From Bedellia somnulentella (lineage: Eukaryota > Arthropoda > Insecta > Lepidoptera > Bedelliidae), in the NCBI GenBank assembly GCA_963576735.1, contig OY755175.1:17500401-17564400 (forward strand): a stretch of DNA of 64,000 nt. The letters run 5' to 3'. The notes beneath the pieces were generated by a model. It did not search any database. It was not told the DNA's origin and was given only the letters and a program-made list of their open reading frames with translations. This document shows, one piece after another, positions 33,822 to 45,600 of the stretch. Position 1 is the first letter of the stretch, and each line of letters opens with the position of its first letter. Both the position numbers and the translations under genes were made by a program.

Positions 33822-33915
33822 TTCAGCTTATATTAGGAGTTATTTTTCACTTTTTAGTTTGATGTGCTTTAAAAGCGTGTTTTTTAGTTTTCTTAAACTA
33901 TATTTATTTCTGGTT
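33822..33915 (-). repeat. Right arm of inverted repeat around mariner
   Basis: Mirror of 32384-32478. About 35 bp separate it from the mariner's right end. Confidence 0.8.
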
Positions 33916-33987
33916 CGAATATAATGTAATGTTTTACCTAATTGGCCATCCTCCATGGATTAAAAGATAAGATAAAAAATATACGAC

Positions 33988-34356
33988 GACATGATAGTCC
34001 AGTGGATAGAACACCCGCCCGAAAACAGAAGGGCGTGAGTTCCAATCCTGGGTCGGGCCTACACCAATTTGTCTTTTCTAAAGTCATATGTGTGGTTAAT
34101 TTATCATGGTTGTTAACGGTGAGGGAAAACATCGTGAGGAAACCCACATGGCTGAGTTTGTACTTAGTCATGTGACAGTGTATTCGTACAAAACGGCAAT
34201 AGGCCTGCCCCCTATCACGTGAGTACACTGTCCATGCAAAACGTGGGTACTCTGAACACCAGGTGACAAAGTCACGTGATGTTCAGAAGTATTAGTACCT
34301 CTGCCAACCCCTTCGGGGATATTCGGCGTGAACGTTTATGTTATGTTATGTTATAA
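33988..34356 (+). repeat. SINE family B, full-length
   Basis: tRNA-like head at 33988 (gatagtccagtggat, B-box region gagttccaatcctgg), body, and 3' 'ggcgtgaacgtttatgtta' tail. Confidence 0.88.
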
Positions 34357-34518
34357 AAAATATTTATTCCAAAATAAAAAGAATTGTTCTTTATTTTTTG
34401 ATCGTCACAAACTTACGTTTAAGTTAAATCTTACTCTACTTACTCTACTTCGGATTCGGAAGGTGTATTGTTGCGAGAAGAACCCGTAAGTAACTCAGCA
34501 ACACACGTCTTAGTCATA

Positions 34519-37500
34519 TTACAATATTGGTGTATGTCTGGAAGAGCCCTGGTGACACCAAGCAGTTTTATCTATCATATAATCATTTAAACTGTAATAA
34601 GCTTTTAAATGAAGACTGCGTTCTATAATTACTTTGAATTTCTTATCTGTTAGATTCAAAATGTCATCAGGTATTTTATTATAAAATTTTACACATAACC
34701 CCATAAATGATGTATTTATTTTTGACATTCTGTACTTTTGAATTGAAGTTTTATTATTATCTCTAATACTTCTAGTATGTCTGTCACAGTTTTTGGAAAA
34801 TGCTTTCAAATTTTTTCTTACATACATGATGTTTTCATAAATATATTGACATGGCAGTGTCATTATATTTATGGTTTTAAACAAGTCTCTAAGGGAATCT
34901 CGTGAACCTAAATTATATATGTCTCTATATATATTATATGTCTCTTTTCTGTAGAATGAATATGGACCCAACATCAGCAGCTCTGCCCCAGAGTAAAATG
35001 CCATAAGACATGATGCTATGAAAATAACTGTAGTAAACTAAACGAGCGGTCTGTACATCAGTTAAATGTCTTATTTTTCTAATGGCATAGGCAGCACTGC
35101 TTAGCCTGCCAGCTAGCGCGCTAATGTGGGGTCTCCATTGGAGCTTTGAGTCCAGATGTATCCCTAAGAAAACTGCGCTATCCGTAAATGATAATTTTTC
35201 ATTATTTAATGTAATTTAATTATCAACACTTTTAACATTTGGTAATGCAAATTTAATACATTTGGTTTTTTTGGCATTTAGTACAAGATTATTTGAAGCA
35301 AACCATGTTTGAATTTGGGAAACTGCATTATTTACATCGTCAATATTTTCCGAATTCCTTTTAACGTCAAAAATTAAAGATGTATCATCAGCAAATAATA
35401 CTATTTCAGACCTTTTCTCGACCATGAACGGCAAATCTTTAATATATACTAGAAACAAAAATGCGCCTAATATAGATCCCTGTGGAACACCCATTTTTAC
35501 ATGAGTACCAGATGATTTTATTTTATCGATTTGCACTTTTTGTATTCGATCTGAGAAGTAGGACTTTATTAATTTAAGTGCGTCACCTTCGATGCCATAA
35601 TGTCCCAATTTTATGAATAAAATATTATGATCTGCACAATCAAATGCTTTTGTAAGATCGCAGAACAAACCGATTGCATCATTTTTAAGTTCCCACGAAC
35701 CAAAAATATGTTTAATTAGGGCAACGCCTGCGTCAGTGGTAGAGCGGCCTTTCGTAAAACCAAATTATTTAGGGTGAAACAAATTGTTGGAACTTAAATG
35801 CAAGAGCAGTTGATTAAGCATAAGTTTTTCAAATATTTAACTCATAACTGGTAGTATAGATATAGGCCTATAACCTTCAGTATTATGTTTATCTCCTCCA
35901 GATTTTAGTAAAGGTACAATTTTACTATGTTTCATGAGATCTGGGAAGATACCATTACATATACATTCATTAAATATTTTCACTAAATAAGGAGCTATTA
36001 TTACAATAAAATTATGGCATACTTTTACTGACATACCCCAGATATCCACAGATTTTTTTAACTTCAGTTATTTAAACACTTTAATGATATCTTCGGGACT
36101 GACAACTTTAAAATTAAATATAGATTTACAAATTGCAACGTTTTGTTGCAACAGCTCTTGAGCTAACGTAACAGATGAATTTAAGTGTTCAGTGGTCTTA
36201 AAAGATATACCAGCAAAACATTTTTCAAAAATACAAGCAATTACATCATTTGATGTAGTCAAACCTCGATCAGACCGAATACAAAAGTCCTGATCACATG
36301 ATTTGCTTTTGCCAGTTTGAGTGTTGATAATGTTCCAAACGGTTTTTACTTTATTATCGGATGTTTTAATACGTAGCTCAAGTATCTTGCTTTAGCCTCC
36401 TTACAAACTTTATTAAACATTTGTGAGTATTTTTTTACATATTCTGTAAACTCATCATTATGTGAGAACGCTTTTTGATCGTATAAATCAAATAGTATTT
36501 CTCTAGATTTATATATGCCTGGTGTTGCCCACTCACTAAATTTAAATTTATTATATATTGTTACATCTTTAAAAGTAAATATTTTATTAAATTCGTCTAT
36601 CAGAACTTTAAAGAAAGTATTATAATTATCATGATTAAGTTTACATATTTTTCAACTTTGAAAGCAGTGACACTCCTTTTTTTTAACTATAATTTTTCGG
36701 TCTGGTGCCTTATGTGGAAAGCTTACAAAAAGACCACTGTGATCAGATTTCAGTTTATTTATTACAGATTTACTTATGAATTCAGCATTTGTAAATACAT
36801 TATCTAAACATGTTTTGGTTCTAGTAGGTTCCAAGAATATATTTTTTTAAATTAAACGATTGGAATAAACTCATCAACAGTGTTTTCTGAGCACTATCTT
36901 TTAAGAGATCTATATTGAAGTCTCCACAAATAATTAATTGCTTTTTACTCTTGAAAATTTTAGTTAATACATCTTCCATCACACTTTAAAATCTTTCATA
37001 ATTTTGACTATAGGGGGCTCGATATACGCTTACTATAAAGTAGTTTAGTAACTCTATGCAGGATATCTCCACGACTTGCTCAACGCTCAGTTTTACAATA
37101 TCCTCACGATTTTTACATTTAATACTATTTTTTATAAATATAGCGGAGCCACCACAGGCTTTAGAATTGCGGCAGTAGCTACTAGCTAAATAGTAATTTT
37201 AAAAACCAAATATGAGCTCGCAATTCTTAAGCCAGTGTTCTGAGACACAGAAACAATAAATTTTATAGCTTTCTAAAAACAATTCAATTTATAATTCTTT
37301 ACAAGATAACCCCTGAGTATTCTGAAATACTAGTTTGAATTGTGGGTCTCCTTGTAAAGCACGGTTTTTAAATATTTTGCCAGAAGAACCTCCTTCCTTG
37401 TTTACAATGTTAATATTAATTGAAGGTGACGGCTTAAGGATGACAGGAGGCTCTTCCATTGTCTCACTTAAAAGTTTAAATTATGGTTTCCACCATCACA

Positions 37501-37683
37501 TACTGTAAGTAAGTTTTCCCTTATATTAAATAACGGCGGGTTGGATATATGATATGCTAATAATTTAGCATTGGTACGTTTTTTATTTAAGAGTATGTAT
37601 ATAGTACCCGATCGTTGTCTTGAATAAGGTATGAACTTATTCACGTCCAGAGTAAAGAAAACGTCGCTTTGACGGCTGGTCAT
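34519..37683 (-). pseudogene. Decayed Jockey/CR1-type LINE (EN + RT)
   Basis: Minus-strand pieces in the right order. The endonuclease lies at about 37340-36650 (SEHWL, GGSAIFIK, VYRAP, ICGDFNIDL, TRTKTCLDNVF, KSDHSGLFV). The RT lies at about 36050-35220 (YRPISILPVMS, FCDLTKAFDCADHNIL, GVPQGSILGAFLF, catalytic FADDTSLIF). The C-terminus runs to 34519 (FYNKIPDDI). Several stops and frameshifts separate them. The C-terminus resembles that of the LINE at 39069-41451, so they are the same clade. The 5' end abuts the Helitron at 37685. Confidence 0.85.
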
Positions 37684-38339
37684 ATCTATACTAATATTAT
37701 AAAGAGGAAAGGTTTGATTTTTTGTTTGTTTGTTTGTTTGAATTGAATAGGCTCCAAAACTACTGGACGGATTTGAAAAATTCTTTCACTGTTTTAATGC
37801 TACACTATTTCCGAGTGACATAGGCTATATTTCATTTTCAAAAAAATTAGGGATCCTTACGTAAACTTCAAAAATGTAACCCAAGGTGTTAAAGAAATAC
37901 CAAAAAAAATCCTTACATCGCGTGCGCTGCGAAAACTATTGAAAATATAATAAAATTATGTACTACAATTTTATAGAACACATCATTATCTAAAAAAAAT
38001 GCCCCGACAGCATGTCTCTAACTATTATAGTTATCTCACAACAAGCGTCATTATATAAAATTATTTAAAATTAAATTAAAATCCTGCTTTAGAAAAGGCT
38101 CTTTATTTGTACCTATCTAATCCTTATAAAAAAACGTATATATTATTTCAGACTACTTCAATACCCTTATATTACTTTTTGAATTATTCAATTCGAACAT
38201 TCCATTCGAAAGTTATCTCGAATTAAAAAGATAGATAAAACTCCGCTCGATTAGCTATGCATAGTAAGTTGTTGCAGGCGTCACGAAGGGGTACGGGAGG
38301 CTGCTTATCAAAGAGTTAAAGCAAAATTTAATTGTAGCG

Positions 38340-38621
38340 ACTATTATCACTGGCCCAGCAGCCGGTCAATTAGCTCATATACCGAGGATACCGATGATCC
38401 CAACTGATCTGCCAATTCCATTTAAACGGCTACAATTTCCGGTTAAAACATCTTTTGCTTTAACAATTAGTAAGTTCCAAGGCCTGCGAAAGAATTGTTT
38501 TACTCACGGTCAACTGTACGTTGGCCTGTCGCGGGTGGGAGCTCCTGAACATCAATTTATTTTGCTGCCCCAAAATACAACAACGTCAAATATTGTTTAC
38601 AGGGAAGCTCTAACTCTATAA
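38340..38621 (+). pseudogene. Helitron helicase C-terminal fragment
   Basis: Reads IPRIPMIPTDLPIPFKRLQF then FALTISKFQG...CFTHGQLYVGLSRVG and NIVYREAL, the end of the Pif1-type helicase of Helitrons (family 'KR.QFPvk..FAmTinKsQGQt', 'vaLSRv'). The QT of SQGQT is altered (KFQGLRK). Only this end remains; Rep and most of the helicase are gone. Confidence 0.82.
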
Positions 38622-38702
38622 ATTGAATGGCTTTTGATGTAATTACTCATTATGAAAAATAAAAAAAATAAAAAAATATATATAAATATAAATACAAAAA
38701 AA

Positions 38703-38798
38703 TATAACATACATACATACATATACTCACGGCTTTAAATCCCTAGAAGGGGTAGCCAGAGCTAAGGAATCAGAAATTCCTCAGCCACTTTTGGAAGT
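38703..38798 (-). repeat. Outer SINE A, first part
   Basis: Begins with the reversed tail (catacatacatatactcacggc) and runs to ACTTTTGGAAGT (38787-38798), where another SINE is inserted. The copy resumes at 39045-39068 and 41452-41602. Confidence 0.85.
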
Positions 38799-39044
38799 CT
38801 GCTGTGTAGTGTCGGCTTAGAATAGCACTACCCCATTTCTTCCATTGGGTGTACGTAAGAGGCGACTAACGGTATTGGGGCTTTTAAGGGATTTTGGACG
38901 ATGCGGTTGGAGACCCATCACCAACAACCTTTATTTTACCATCTTTTCCCCACACAACTTCCAAAAGTGGCTGAGGAATTTCTAATTCCTTAGCTCTGGC
39001 TACCCCTTCTAGAGATTTATAGCCGTGAGTATATGTATGTATGT
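38799..39044 (+). repeat. Inner SINE A, full-length, with 12-bp target duplication
   Basis: 246-bp copy from ctgctgtgtagtgtcgg to tatgtatgtatgt, inserted into the outer SINE in opposite orientation. ACTTTTGGAAGT is present on both sides (38787-38798 and 39045-39056), a clear target-site duplication. Confidence 0.9.
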
Positions 39045-39068
39045 ACTTTTGGAAGTTGTGTGGGGAAA

Positions 39069-41090
39069 TTTTATGACCTCTGTTTTCCAAATATGCGAAG
39101 GAAAATAAATTTAAACAGCCAGAGTAAGTGGATCTCAAAGGGAATAAAAGTAGGATGTAAGCATAAAAGACAGTTGCTTTGGAATCTTAGAAAGTATCCC
39201 AGTTATTACAATAAAAACCTTTTTAAAAATTACTCGCATAGATTAAGCCATATAATTAAATTAACCCAAAAAGCTCAAAACAATTATGCAATCGCAACAT
39301 CTGAAAATAAAATAAAGACGACGTGGAATATTATTAACAAAAATTATAACAAAAAAAACAATGCTGATTGTAACAACATTGAAAATATAAAAGTAAATAA
39401 CCAAATTATTCACGAACCAGAATTAATAGCTAAAGCATTTAATAATTTCTTTTTATCACAAGTAAAATGTATAAATGACAGTAATTTGAGAATAAAAAGT
39501 AAAATAATTCCAAAGGTAGCTTCTATGTTTATGCATCCTGTGACTAATAACGACATCATTACATTAATAAAAAGCCTAAAAAATACAAACAGCACGGGCT
39601 TTGATGAAATTAATACTAAGGTTGTTAAATATGTAGCGTTTGAAATAGCACCCGCTTTATGTCACATTCTGAACAGATGTATTGAGGATGGTAAATTTCC
39701 TGAATTTTTAAAGATTACCATTGTTAAACCTTTATTCAAAAAAGGAAATAAATATGACATGTCATGCTACAGACCAGTTGCCCTAATTTCAATATTTTCT
39801 AAAATATTTGAAAAATATATTTACAATAGTTTATTGTCTTACCTGGAAAAATGCAGTATATTAAGAGATGAGCAGTGGGGTTTCAGAAAAGGAAGATCAA
39901 TTAATTTAGCTATTTACAAATTTCTTGAACTGGTTATGCTTAATGTAGATAAAAATATACCAGTTGTTGCTTTGATGATGGATTTAAAAAAAGCTTTTGA
40001 TTTTTCAGATCATAATATAATGGCTTTAAAATTGGAAAAATATGGTATAAGGGGAAATATATTAGATCTTATTAAATCTTACTTGTCGAACAGGAGGCAG
40101 GCTACACTAATCACATCGCTTTGTAAAAAATCAAACACTCACATTAATTACATTTCAGATACAGATACAGTCACTTTTGGTGTCCCACAGGGAAGTATTT
40201 TGGGTCCTCTTTTATTTCTTTTGTATTTTAATGATTTTCCGGACGCAATAGATCATCCCATGATTCTCTTTGCAGATGATAGCACTGCAGTATTTACACC
40301 CAAAAACGATATTGAATTCAATGAAATGATAAACCAATCCCTATTAGACATAATTTCGTGGCTGACTAGTAATAATATGTTAATTAACTTGGAAAAAACT
40401 TGCCTCATAAAGTTCAAAAACAAATTAACTTTTCCTGAAGACATTAATGTTACATATAAAGATAAAGTAATAAATGAAGTAAGTACTTTTAAATTTCTGG
40501 GCGTTACTTTAGATTCAGGTTTAAAATGGAAAGCTCACATTGGTCAATTATGTTCAAAGCTATCGAGCACTTCTTATGCTTTATATGTTCTGAGTAAAGT
40601 AGTTAGTAGGTCAGCGGCACTGTTGACTTATCATGCTCAAGCCGCTTCAATACTAAGGTATGGTCTAATATTCTGGGGCAATTCTTCTGACAGCATACTT
40701 GCATTTAGAGCTCAAAAAAGATGCATCAGGGCTATTTATGGTCTTAAACCTACAGTTTCTTGTAAACAATATTTCATTCAAGCCCAATTGCTAACTTTAC
40801 CTTGCATGTATATATATGAAGTCGCTGTGTTTGTGAAACAGAATCCTAATTTGTTTGTGTGCATGAAATCTTCAAGAATGGGCCATAAGATAATATCTAC
40901 AAAACACAAAACGACTTTGTTTGGAAACAGCATATTTGGTATGGCACCTAAACTGTATAATAAATTGCCTAAACAAATATTAGAGTTAGTAAACCTTCAT
41001 ACATTTAAAGTTGAGCTCAAAAAGCTCCTAATTAATAAATGTTATTATAGTGTAAATGAATACATTTCAACTACGTATTTATCAATTTAA
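39069..41090 (+). pseudogene. LINE reverse transcriptase, open but 5'-truncated
   Basis: A long open frame (an ATG at 39033 lies in the neighbouring SINE and is accidental). The RT has YRPVALISIFSKIFEKYIY, WGFRKGRSIN, MDLKKAFDFSDHNI, FGVPQGSILGPLLFLLYFND and catalytic FADDSTAVF, then thumb and C-terminal parts (FLGVTLDSGLKWKAHI, LYNKLPKQI). The frame has no stop over ~670 codons, so insertion is recent, but the missing endonuclease part leaves it non-autonomous. It copies RNA to DNA at the target site in intact relatives. Confidence 0.9.
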
Positions 41091-41451
41091 TGTAATCAAT
41101 CATTAATGGTTAATTGTATTAATTATTTCATCTTTTACATTATTATAAATAAGTTTACAATGAAATTTTATGACATGAATTTTAATTTTATTTGTTAAGT
41201 GTGTGGATTTTATTTATTTTACCAATGTAATTTTTAAATTTTAGTTTACAATTTTTTCTAACGATTATTTTATTTGTTTCTATAATAAGTGTCGCTGTTT
41301 TACATTATAATTTTAAATTAAATAATGTTTACATTTTTAAGAAATTTGCATGCCACAGATGGTGGAATATAGCATGGTCTAAATATATGTTGTAACATCT
41401 GTCAAATACCTATATTCGCAAATAAAGTTTGATTTGATTTGATTTGATTTG
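39069..41451 (+). mobile_element. 5'-truncated Jockey/CR1-type LINE in the outer SINE
   Basis: Inserted at 'ggggaaa' of the outer SINE; 'gaaaagatgg' resumes after its tail. The 3' end is (tttgat)n at 41428-41450. About 2.4 kb; the endonuclease domain is missing because of 5' truncation. Confidence 0.88.
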
Positions 41452-41602
41452 AAAAGATGGTGAAATAAAGGTTGTTGGTGATGGGTCACCAACCGCATCG
41501 CCCAAAAATCCCTCAAAAGCCCCAAAACCGTTAGTCGCCTCTTACGTACACCCACCGGAAGAAATGGGGTAGTGCTATTCTAAGCCGACACTACACAGCA
41601 AA
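41452..41602 (-). repeat. Outer SINE A, last part
   Basis: Continues the outer SINE from 'aaaagatggtgaaataaagg' to 'gccgacactacacagca' (the reversed SINE head). Confidence 0.85.
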
Positions 41603-41744
41603 AAAATATAACATAGTTTAAAACTTAAAAAAAATATGTTAAAATAATAATACGTAATATGTAATAAAATGAAAAACAAAATGTTAATGATAATTCATGC
41701 CCGAGCGAAGCCGGGACGGGCTGCTAGTTAAATATAAAATTATT

Positions 41745-41954
41745 CAACACTAGCTGTGCCCGCGACTTCGTTCGCGTGATTGTCGAGAACAAAAAAACGT
41801 CGTTTAGTTAAGAGTATATCACCTTTTTGAAATAAAATAAAGAACCAAGGACACTTATTGTGATGTAGGAACTATTGAGTATTGCATAATGATATTTAAT
41901 TAATTACATTAGCCATTATCCAGTTGAAATAATAAAAGGTCGTAACTGTGTGTA
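41745..41954. mobile_element. Helitron-like start fragment
   Basis: 'cactagctgtgcccgcgact' is a typical lepidopteran element end; the rest to the SINE at 41955 is AT-rich and unassigned. Confidence 0.4.
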
Positions 41955-42318
41955 TAACATAAACATAAACGTTCACGCCGTTTATCCCCGAAGGGGTTGG
42001 CAGAGGTACCAATACTTCTGAACTCACATGGCAAGCGCCATCTAGTTTCCAGAGAAGGTACCCACGTTTTGCTTAGACAGTGTACTCGCGTGATAGGGGG
42101 CAGGCCTATGGCCGTTTTGTACGAATACACTGTCACATGACTAAGTACAACTCAGCCATGTGGGTTTCCTCACGATGTTTTCCCTCACAGTTAACAACCA
42201 TGATAAATTAACCACACATATGACTTTAGAAAAGACAAATTGGTGTAGGCCCGTCCCAGGATTGGAACTCACGCCCTTCTGTTTTCGGGCGGGTGTTCTA
42301 CCCACTGGACTATCATGT
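41955..42318 (-). repeat. SINE family B, full-length
   Basis: Reversed copy ending with head 'gatagtccagtgggtagaac' at the right. Like the copy at 63586-63957 it carries a variant body ('gcgccatctagtttccagag'). Confidence 0.87.
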
Positions 42319-42436
42319 GTAACTGTGTGTATCTCATTTGAATTAGTGTTTATTTAGATACAGTTACAGGGTTAGCCAAAGATTTTGGATCGCTACCTTG
42401 TACGATCCTAGCAGAGCTGCATAATGCATCAATATA

Positions 42437-42654
42437 TTGGGCTATTCCACATATCCCCCCTGAGCTATCCCCCCTGGGGGGGAAAAAGGATTTTTTTTCC
42501 ACATAGTGCTACCAGGGGGGATACTTTTGCGTCTATCCCTCCTGATGAAAAAAAAACAACAAATGAGTATCATTAATTACAAATGATAATTAGAAAAAAA
42601 ATCCTTTCTTCCCCCCAGGGGGGATAGCTCAGGGGGGATATGTGGAATAGCCCA
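42437..42654. mobile_element. MITE with ~60-bp inverted ends rich in C6/G6 runs
   Basis: The ends begin TTGGGCTATTCCACATAT and mirror each other almost perfectly for ~60 bp, each holding two blocks of CCCCCC and a G run. TATA flanks both sides. 218 bp in all, no coding content. The superfamily is not resolved. Confidence 0.85.
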
Positions 42655-43126
42655 ATATATTTATTAAGCCCTTTTGTTTTTAACACTTCTGAATTTTGCA
42701 TATAGATCATATATCAATCCCGCCCGATTTCGGCCACAGCAACTTTTGGTATCCGGCTATTAAGAGTGTGTTCATGTGCTCTCATGTGACTGACATAGCC
42801 AATTTTTCCGACAAATGTTCTATGACGTATGTTGAAAAATCAGTAACCCGCCAATATATAGGTTATTATTGATGGCCGCAGGTGGTCGGGCCTTGTGCTC
42901 ATCACTCTTTGCTTCGAGCTCATCACGTCTTTTCCTTCCGAAAAGAAATATTAACCGGTTGACAGGAAGGGGGTGTAAATTTCTAAATTTCATTCAAGAA
43001 AGAATAAAACAAACAGGGTAAGCTAAATAAAACCGCTCATAAAAGGTACTTTACTATTATTAGAATTTACGGTTGTTGGTTGTACTATGATAATACATTG
43101 AATTAAATCGATTTATCAATAGAATA

Positions 43127-43357
43127 GCTTAGAATAGCACTACCCCATTTCTTCCGGTGGATGTACGTAAGAGGCGACTAACGGTATTGGGGGTTTTTAA
43201 GGGATTTTTGGGAGATGCGGTTGGAGACCCATCACCAACAACCTTTATTTTACCATATTTTCCCCACTCAATTTTCCAAAAGTGGCTGAGGAATTTCTAA
43301 TTCCTTAGCCCTGGCTACCCCTTCTAGGGATTTATAGTCGTGAGTATATGTATGTAT
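43127..43357 (+). repeat. SINE family A
   Basis: From 'cttagaatagcactacccc' to 'gtcgtgagtatatgtatg'; nearly complete. Confidence 0.85.
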
Positions 43358-43469
43358 AATATGCAAATATAACTAAATTAAGGTTAGTCACTAAGGTCAC
43401 TACATCATTTTAGTGTTTAAAAAAGTAGAACTTACAAGATGTCTTATGTTTCTGGTGTTTAATACATAC

Positions 43470-43760
43470 ATACATACATATTCTCACGCCGTTAGTTCCC
43501 ATTGGGGTAGGCAGAGACTATCGAACGCCACTTTGTACTTTACACTTTTTTATCGCCAATGTGGAAGGTAATGTTAGAAGAGGACGACCTCGGAGGACAC
43601 ATTTGGATCAAATAGAAAACGTGCTCAAAACGGCAGGTGACCGCAGTATGAAGAATAAAAGAGCATGTATGAAAAGATTGATGGATGTAAACGAAGCCAG
43701 AGAGGTTTGGTGTTCAATCAGGAACGGATCCAGCTCTCAAAAAAGGTTGTGGGCATAGGC
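43470..43760. mobile_element. Two RTE LINE 3' pieces in inverted order
   Basis: 43470-43545 is the reversed 3' tail (catacata...ccattggggtaggcagagac). 43556-43745 is plus-strand coding text GNVRRGRPRRTHLDQIENVL, then KRACMKRLMDVNEAREV. The two cannot be one collinear element. Confidence 0.75.
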
Positions 43761-44090
43761 ACCCAAAAATCTCTTGGCCATACTGATTAGTATCATAATA
43801 TCAGCATTAGCCTCAATAGACCATAAAAATGCGAGGTCGTAGGTCGATTAAGGTTGTGGGCATGCCTATCTTGCCCATATGGGTGGATCCGCCCTTGTGT
43901 TCAATGTAGACCAAAATTTAGTTTTTTATTATAACCGTTCACGAAAACTGGTTGTGAAGTGACGTGCATTTGAAGAATGGCTAAGAATTTCAAAATTCTG
44001 CTCACCAATTTAATGTTTTTTGACATGAATTCCTCATGTGGGGATTATTACTCATAAATAAAAGATGTTAATAAAGGAAAGAAAAATTTC

Positions 44091-44163
44091 GACACTGGCG
44101 GGGCTCGAACCCGCGACCTTCGGGAATACGCCCCCGTCGCTCTGCCAACTGAGCTACAGTGTC
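44091..44163 (-). repeat. tRNA-like unit 1
   Basis: 73 nt, acceptor GACACTG/CAGTGTC, A box tagctcagttgg, B box ggttcgagcccc. The anticodon arm does not form a standard 5-bp stem and 7-nt loop; one T-to-A-type change (gggaatacg) against the others. Confidence 0.6.
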
Positions 44164-44405
44164 AGTTGGCATCCAGCGCGAAATTTCTCTATCCTTTGTT
44201 TCTTTTTTACACGTTCAAGTAGTGTTTGCGTTTCCTACCTCCAAATTTTAACTAATTCGGACGGCCACTTGTCTACCTTTTCAGATAGAATGCAAATGTT
44301 GGAAACGCCTGACTATGACATAATTTAATGTTTTTTGACATGAATTCCTCTTGTGGGGATTATTACTCATAAATAAAAGATGTTAATAAAGGAAAGAAAA
44401 ATTTC

Positions 44406-44478
44406 GACACTGGCGGGGCTCGAACCCGCGACCTTCGGGTATACGCCCCCGTCGCTCTGCCAACTGAGCTACAGTGTC
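44406..44478 (-). repeat. tRNA-like unit 2
   Basis: As unit 1 with 'gggtatacg' in the anticodon arm; 315 bp downstream. Confidence 0.6.
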
Positions 44479-44720
44479 AGTTGGCATCCAGCGCGAAATT
44501 TCTCTATCCTTTGTATCTTTTTTACACGTTCAAGTAGTGTTTGCGTTTCCTACCTCCGAATTTTAACTAATTCGGACGGCCACTTGTCTACCTTTTCAGA
44601 TAGAATGCAAATGTTGGAAACGCCTAACTATGACATAATTTAATGTTTTTTGACATGAATTCCTCATGTGGGGATTATTACTTATAAATAAAAGATGTTA
44701 ATAAAGGAAAGAAAAATTTC

Positions 44721-44793
44721 GACACTGGCGGGGCTCGAACCCGCGACCTTCGGGTATACGCCCCCGTCGCTCTGCCAACTGAGCTACAGTGTT
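44721..44793 (-). repeat. tRNA-like unit 3
   Basis: As unit 2, with one changed base in the acceptor stem (gtgtta). Inverted partner of unit 4. Confidence 0.6.
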
Positions 44794-44888
44794 AGTTGGA
44801 GATTAATTCGGAGGTAGGAAACGCAAACACTACTTGAACGTGTAAAAAAGAAACAAAGGATAGAGAAATTTCGCGCTGGATGCCAACT

Positions 44889-44961
44889 GACACTGTAGCT
44901 CAGTTGGCAGAGCGACGGGGGCGTATACCCGAAGGTCGCGGGTTCGAGCCCCGCCAGTGTC
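44889..44961 (+). repeat. tRNA-like unit 4 (inverted)
   Basis: Plus-strand copy, 95 bp from unit 3, both pointing outward. Same 73-nt structure. Confidence 0.6.
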
Positions 44962-45179
44962 GAAATGTTTCTTTCCTTTATTAACATCTTTTATTCTGCT
45001 CACCAAATTGGATTTATTCATAGGCAGACTATTTACATAATATATTAATATTAATAAGCCTAATTTAAGAAACTAAGTAAAGATAATATTTAAAAGCATT
45101 TTATTTATTTCCATAGTCGGCGAATTCACTTGACATTGGCAGCTTGTATTAATTTCGGCTTGCTTGTTTCCTGTAGCTT

Positions 45180-45600
45180 CTATTACTTTAACCGACTTTA
45201 AAATAAGGGGTTAAAGGGGCTAAAAAAATGCAACTTCTATTTTTGCTTTATTTTATTTTGGTTCTTTATTTTATTTTTGCACAACGCCATCTCCGACTTT
45301 GGATTCCAAATATCAACATTAGTTCTATATTTAGACTTAGGATGTCGTTGCAAGTACTATACTGAATTGCGTAACGTAATATTTTTCTTCTTCAACTCAC
45401 AAAATTAATCATATCTTTTGATAGAGTGAACCGATTTCGATGAAACAAAAACTAAGTTATACCTCAAGTTACGTATTATTTTTGTATATAAACATTTTCA
45501 GCATTGAATTCGTAGATTTTACGTTGTGTGCGCACAAACAAACATATAAACAGACAAACAGACAAACAGACAAAAATTAAAAAAAATATGGAAATGGGTT
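45180..45600. mobile_element. Lepidopteran non-autonomous repeat
   Basis: 'cgactttaaaataagggg...' through 'gaaccgatttcgatgaaac...acaaacagacaaacagac' matches a pattern widespread in Lepidoptera. No coding content. Confidence 0.5.

Larger units (their letters stand above)
37685..41727 (+). mobile_element. Helitron, interrupted by nested insertions
   Basis: Starts TC (tctatactaatattataaag) after A and ends CTAG before T at 41727/41728, with a small hairpin (cccgagcgaagccggg) about 10 bp before the end. These are Helitron hallmarks, including insertion between A and T. It contains the end of a helicase gene. The inserted SINEs and LINE (38703-41602) account for about 2.9 kb, leaving ~1.1 kb of Helitron. 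Confidence 0.7.
44030..44990. repeat. Tandem ~315-bp tRNA-like repeat with inverted last unit
   Basis: Three direct units about 315 bp apart (44065, 44380, ~44696) each hold a reversed tRNA-like sequence. A fourth unit is inverted, facing the third head to head. Flanks (ataaaggaaagaaaaatttcgac, cctcatgtggggattatta) are shared with the pair at 26.6-26.9 kb. Confidence 0.88.

Noticed and set aside
39033..39068. ATG at 39033 as the start of the LINE protein
   Set aside because: It lies in SINE sequence, outside the LINE; the open frame across the junction is accidental.
44065..45021. ORFs reading LAGLEPATFG
   Set aside because: A translation artefact of the tRNA-like repeat, same in every copy.
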